A stretch of 64,000 bases of DNA from contig JAEYWP010000022.1 in the NCBI GenBank assembly GCA_023428905.1, forward strand, positions 186,001-250,000, in the 5' to 3' direction. This document shows positions 61,572 to 64,000 of this stretch, in pieces. Made by a program: the position numbers and the translations under genes. The stretch is from Verrucomicrobiota bacterium. GTDB taxonomy: Bacteria; Verrucomicrobiota; Verrucomicrobiia; Opitutales; Opitutaceae. Within the stretch, counting starts at the first letter, position 1; each line of letters begins with the position of its first letter. Under the pieces are notes generated by a model that was not told the DNA's origin, did not search any database, and was given only the letters and a program-made list of their open reading frames with translations.

Positions 61572-64000
61572 GTGAACAATACGCCGTATTCAGAAAACCA
61601 GTGCAGTCGTGACAGTGCCGGTCAGGACCGGTCCGAGAACCCCGGCGTGCCCAAAAAACAGGGTCTGTATGATCCCTGGTTCGAACACGACGCCTGCGGC
61701 GTCGGCTTCGTCGTCGACATGAAGGGACGCAAGTCGCACCAGATCCTCAAGCAGGCGATCCAGGTGCTGGAGAACCTTGACCACCGTGGCGCGGCCGGCA
61801 GTGAACCCAACACCGGCGACGGCGCGGGTGTACTCCTGCAGATTCCGCACGGTTTTTTCCTCGAGGCGGTGAAGAAGGCCCGCATCACCCTGCCGATGGC
61901 GGGTGAATACGGTGTCGGCACCGTCTTCCTCCCGAAAAACGCGACCAAGCGCCGCCGCATCGAGGAGCGTATCGAGCAGCTGATCCAGTCCGAAGGTCAG
62001 CTCTTCCTTGGCTGGCGCACCGTCCCGACGCAAAACGCGTCCCTCGGTGAGACCGCCAAGTCAGCCGAGCCCTACATGCGCCAGGTGTTTGTTGGAAAGG
62101 GCGCCAATCTCGACCCCGACGCCCTGGCCTTCGAGCGCAAGCTCTACGTCATCCGCAAGCGTATCTACAACGAGATCCGGGCCGAGGGCATGGATGGCAG
62201 CGAGTTGCTCTACCTGCCGAGCCTCTCGTCGCGCACCATCGTCTACAAGGGCATGCTGCTCACCACCCAGCTGCGGGAGTATTTCCCCGACCTGCAGAAC
62301 CCGCTGATGGAAACCGCGCTGGCGCTGGTCCACTCGCGTTTCTCCACCAACACCTTCCCGAGCTGGGATCGCGCCCACCCGTACCGGCTGATCGCCCACA
62401 ACGGCGAAATCAACACCCTGCGCGGCAATGTGAACTGGATGCACTCGCGCGAGGCCCATTTCACCTCCGAGGTGTTCGGCGACGACATCAAGAAGGTCCT
62501 CCCGGTCATCAACCCGAACGGCTCCGACTCGGCGATGTTCGACAACACCCTCGAGCTCCTCTACCTCGCGGGTCGCCCCCTCCACCACGCGGTGATGATG
62601 ATGATCCCCGAGCCGTGGTCGAACCACGAGGGCATGGCAGACGACAAGAAGGCGTTCTACCAGTATCACTCCTGCCTGATGGAGCCGTGGGACGGCCCGG
62701 CCTGCATCTGCTTCACCGACGGCAAGTCGATCGGCTCGGTCCTCGACCGCAACGGCCTGCGCCCGGGCCGGTATTATGTGACCAAGGACGGCTTCGTCGT
62801 CCTCGCCTCGGAGGCAGGCGTCCTCGACATCCCGGCGGAGGAGATCCAGGAGAAGGGTCGGCTCCAGCCGGGTCGTATGTTCCTCGTCGATACCGAACAG
62901 GGCCGCATCCTCCAGGATGAGGAGATCAAGGCCCAGCTCGCCGCCGAGCGCCCCTACCGGGTCTGGCTCGACCAGAACCTCGTCCACCTTGAGGATCTGC
63001 CGGACGCCCCCGCCGTCCCGCAGCCTGATCACGACACCCTCCTGCAGCGCCAAATCGCCTTTGGTTACACTTTCGAAGACCAGCGCGTGGTCCTCAACCC
63101 GATGGCCCGCGACGGCGTCGAGGCGATCGGCTCGATGGGCAACGACACGCCCCTCGCGGTCCTCTCCAACAAGCCGCGCCTGCTCTACGATTATTTCAAG
63201 CAGCTGTTCGCGCAGGTGACCAACCCGCCGATCGACTGTATCCGCGAGGAGATCATCACCTCGGCTGAAACCCGTCTCGGCTCGGAGGGCAACCTGCTGC
63301 ACCCCGGTCCGGCGGACTGCCGCCGCGTCGAACTGAAGTGGCCTGTCCTCACCAATGAGGAATTCGCGAAGGTGCGCCGCCTCGACCGCCCGGGCTTCAA
63401 GGTCGGTGTGATCCCGATCCTCTTCCGCATCACCCGCGGCGAGCGTGGCCTGGCCAAGGCGGTGGAGGAGATGTGCGTGATCTCCCGCCGCATGATCGAG
63501 GAGGACGAGGTCACGGTCCTCATCCTCTCCGACCGTGGCGTGACCAAGGAGTTTGCCGCCATCCCGGCGCTCCTCGCCGTGTCGTCACTCCACCACTACC
63601 TGATCCGCGAGGGCCTGCGCACCCGCATCTCCCTGGTCCTTGAGACGGGTGAGGCGCGCGAGGTGCACCATTTCTCGCTCCTGATCGGTTACGGCTGCAG
63701 CGCGATCAATCCGTATGTCGCCTTCGAGACGATCGACGGCATGATCCAGGACCAGCTGCTGCTGGGCGTTGACCACAAGACCGCCTGCAAGAACTTCGTC
63801 AAGGCGGCCTCCAAGGGCGTGATCAAGGTGATGTCCAAGATGGGCATCTCCTCACTCCAGAGCTACCGCGGCGCCCAGGTCTTCGAAGCCGTCGGCCTCC
63901 GCCAGGATGTGGTCGACCAGTACTTCACCTGGACCCCCTCCCGCGTCGGCGGCATCGGTCTCGATGTCATCGCCCAGGAGGTCCTTGCCCGCCACCGCAT
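61572..64000 (+). CDS. gltB: Glutamate synthase (ferredoxin/NADPH) large subunit, partial
   Basis: This is the first 809 residues or so of the roughly 1,500-residue large subunit, cut by the right edge. It transfers the amide of glutamine to 2-oxoglutarate. The N-terminal class II amidotransferase nucleophile is C42 in FEHDACGVGFVVDMKGRK; VHSRFSTNTFPSW and AHNGEINTLRGNVNWM follow. Ser/Thr-rich and central domains follow to the edge. The GTG at 61572 leaves a 41-residue propeptide before C42, matching family processing; a GTG at 61647 is the alternative. No Shine-Dalgarno is seen. Confidence 0.95.
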   Translation, partial: MNNTPYSENQCSRDSAGQDRSENPGVPKKQGLYDPWFEHDACGVGFVVDMKGRKSHQILKQAIQVLENLDHRGAAGSEPNTGDGAGVLLQIPHGFFLEAVKKARITLPMAGEYGVGTVFLPKNATKRRRIEERIEQLIQSEGQLFLGWRTVPTQNASLGETAKSAEPYMRQVFVGKGANLDPDALAFERKLYVIRKRIYNEIRAEGMDGSELLYLPSLSSRTIVYKGMLLTTQLREYFPDLQNPLMETALALVHSRFSTNTFPSWDRAHPYRLIAHNGEINTLRGNVNWMHSREAHFTSEVFGDDIKKVLPVINPNGSDSAMFDNTLELLYLAGRPLHHAVMMMIPEPWSNHEGMADDKKAFYQYHSCLMEPWDGPACICFTDGKSIGSVLDRNGLRPGRYYVTKDGFVVLASEAGVLDIPAEEIQEKGRLQPGRMFLVDTEQGRILQDEEIKAQLAAERPYRVWLDQNLVHLEDLPDAPAVPQPDHDTLLQRQIAFGYTFEDQRVVLNPMARDGVEAIGSMGNDTPLAVLSNKPRLLYDYFKQLFAQVTNPPIDCIREEIITSAETRLGSEGNLLHPGPADCRRVELKWPVLTNEEFAKVRRLDRPGFKVGVIPILFRITRGERGLAKAVEEMCVISRRMIEEDEVTVLILSDRGVTKEFAAIPALLAVSSLHHYLIREGLRTRISLVLETGEAREVHHFSLLIGYGCSAINPYVAFETIDGMIQDQLLLGVDHKTACKNFVKAASKGVIKVMSKMGISSLQSYRGAQVFEAVGLRQDVVDQYFTWTPSRVGGIGLDVIAQEVLARHR

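Overview
This is a GC-rich bacterial chromosome segment. Several things point to a verrucomicrobium of the Opitutaceae type: a tandem feoA pair before feoB, the atp operon beside trmB, phoBR and mnmG/mnmE, a lone LacI regulator, DUF2959 and lmo0937-type small proteins, and MalF/MalG-type sugar ABC genes. That assignment is an inference from gene content. Many starts lack a clear Shine-Dalgarno sequence, and high GC produces very long antisense open frames, which I left out. I found no rRNA, tRNA, CRISPR array, insertion sequence or integrase.

Layout. From 1 to 1085 (minus) lies ferrous iron uptake (feoA, feoA, feoB running off the left edge). From 1502 to 8199 (minus) is a complete F1Fo ATP synthase operon, atpBEFHAGDC, with a short delta subunit. 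From 8365 to 16739 (minus) are trmB, the phosphate two-component pair phoB/phoR with a Pho-box-like site, mnmG and mnmE (tRNA wobble uridine modification), a Sel1-repeat protein and recA. From 16898 to 18510 are a DUF486 membrane protein and two proteins I do not recognise. From 18962 to 21528 (plus) is a three-gene unit encoding a Clp-type disaggregase split in two and written in reverse: a D2-like ATPase, an unknown 180-residue protein, then a D1-like ATPase. Its end overlaps a convergent DUF4202 gene.

From 22168 to 25734 (minus) are a membrane protein, dnaN preceded by a structured AT-rich intergenic region, pssA and a solo RelE-fold protein. From 25928 to 30442 (plus) are threonine ammonia-lyase with an ACT domain and a sugar ABC importer whose binding protein and first permease are fused. 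From 30505 to 35176 (minus) a three-gene signalling relay is joined by 4-base overlaps (hybrid kinase, receiver-kinase, sigma-54 activator). From 35230 to 39479 are small membrane and lipoproteins, an NDH-2-type dehydrogenase with a C-terminal cyclic-nucleotide-binding-like domain, and a LacI regulator.

The most unusual part is 39685-59785, about 20 kb, all on the plus strand with mostly overlapping genes. The first half (39685-46109) encodes the inner-membrane side of a type IV secretion system: a duplicated VirB2-like subunit, and VirB3-, VirB4-, VirB5/TrbJ- and VirB6/TrbL-like proteins with a lipoprotein. The second half (46452-59785) encodes a near-complete type IV pilus/type II secretion-like machine: four prepilin-type proteins, a PilX-like protein, a PilT-like ATPase, a GspL-like PilM-PilN fusion, PilO- and PilP-like proteins, PilB, PilC and a secretin. 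VirB8/9/10, VirB11, a VirD4 coupling protein, relaxase and prepilin peptidase are not in the window. The VirB4-like protein keeps a Walker A motif but appears to have lost its Walker B acids. The two halves may form one compound machine or be two neighbouring systems. The window closes with a nucleotide-sugar epimerase (minus), a CxxS glutaredoxin with a good promoter and terminator, and the first half of gltB.
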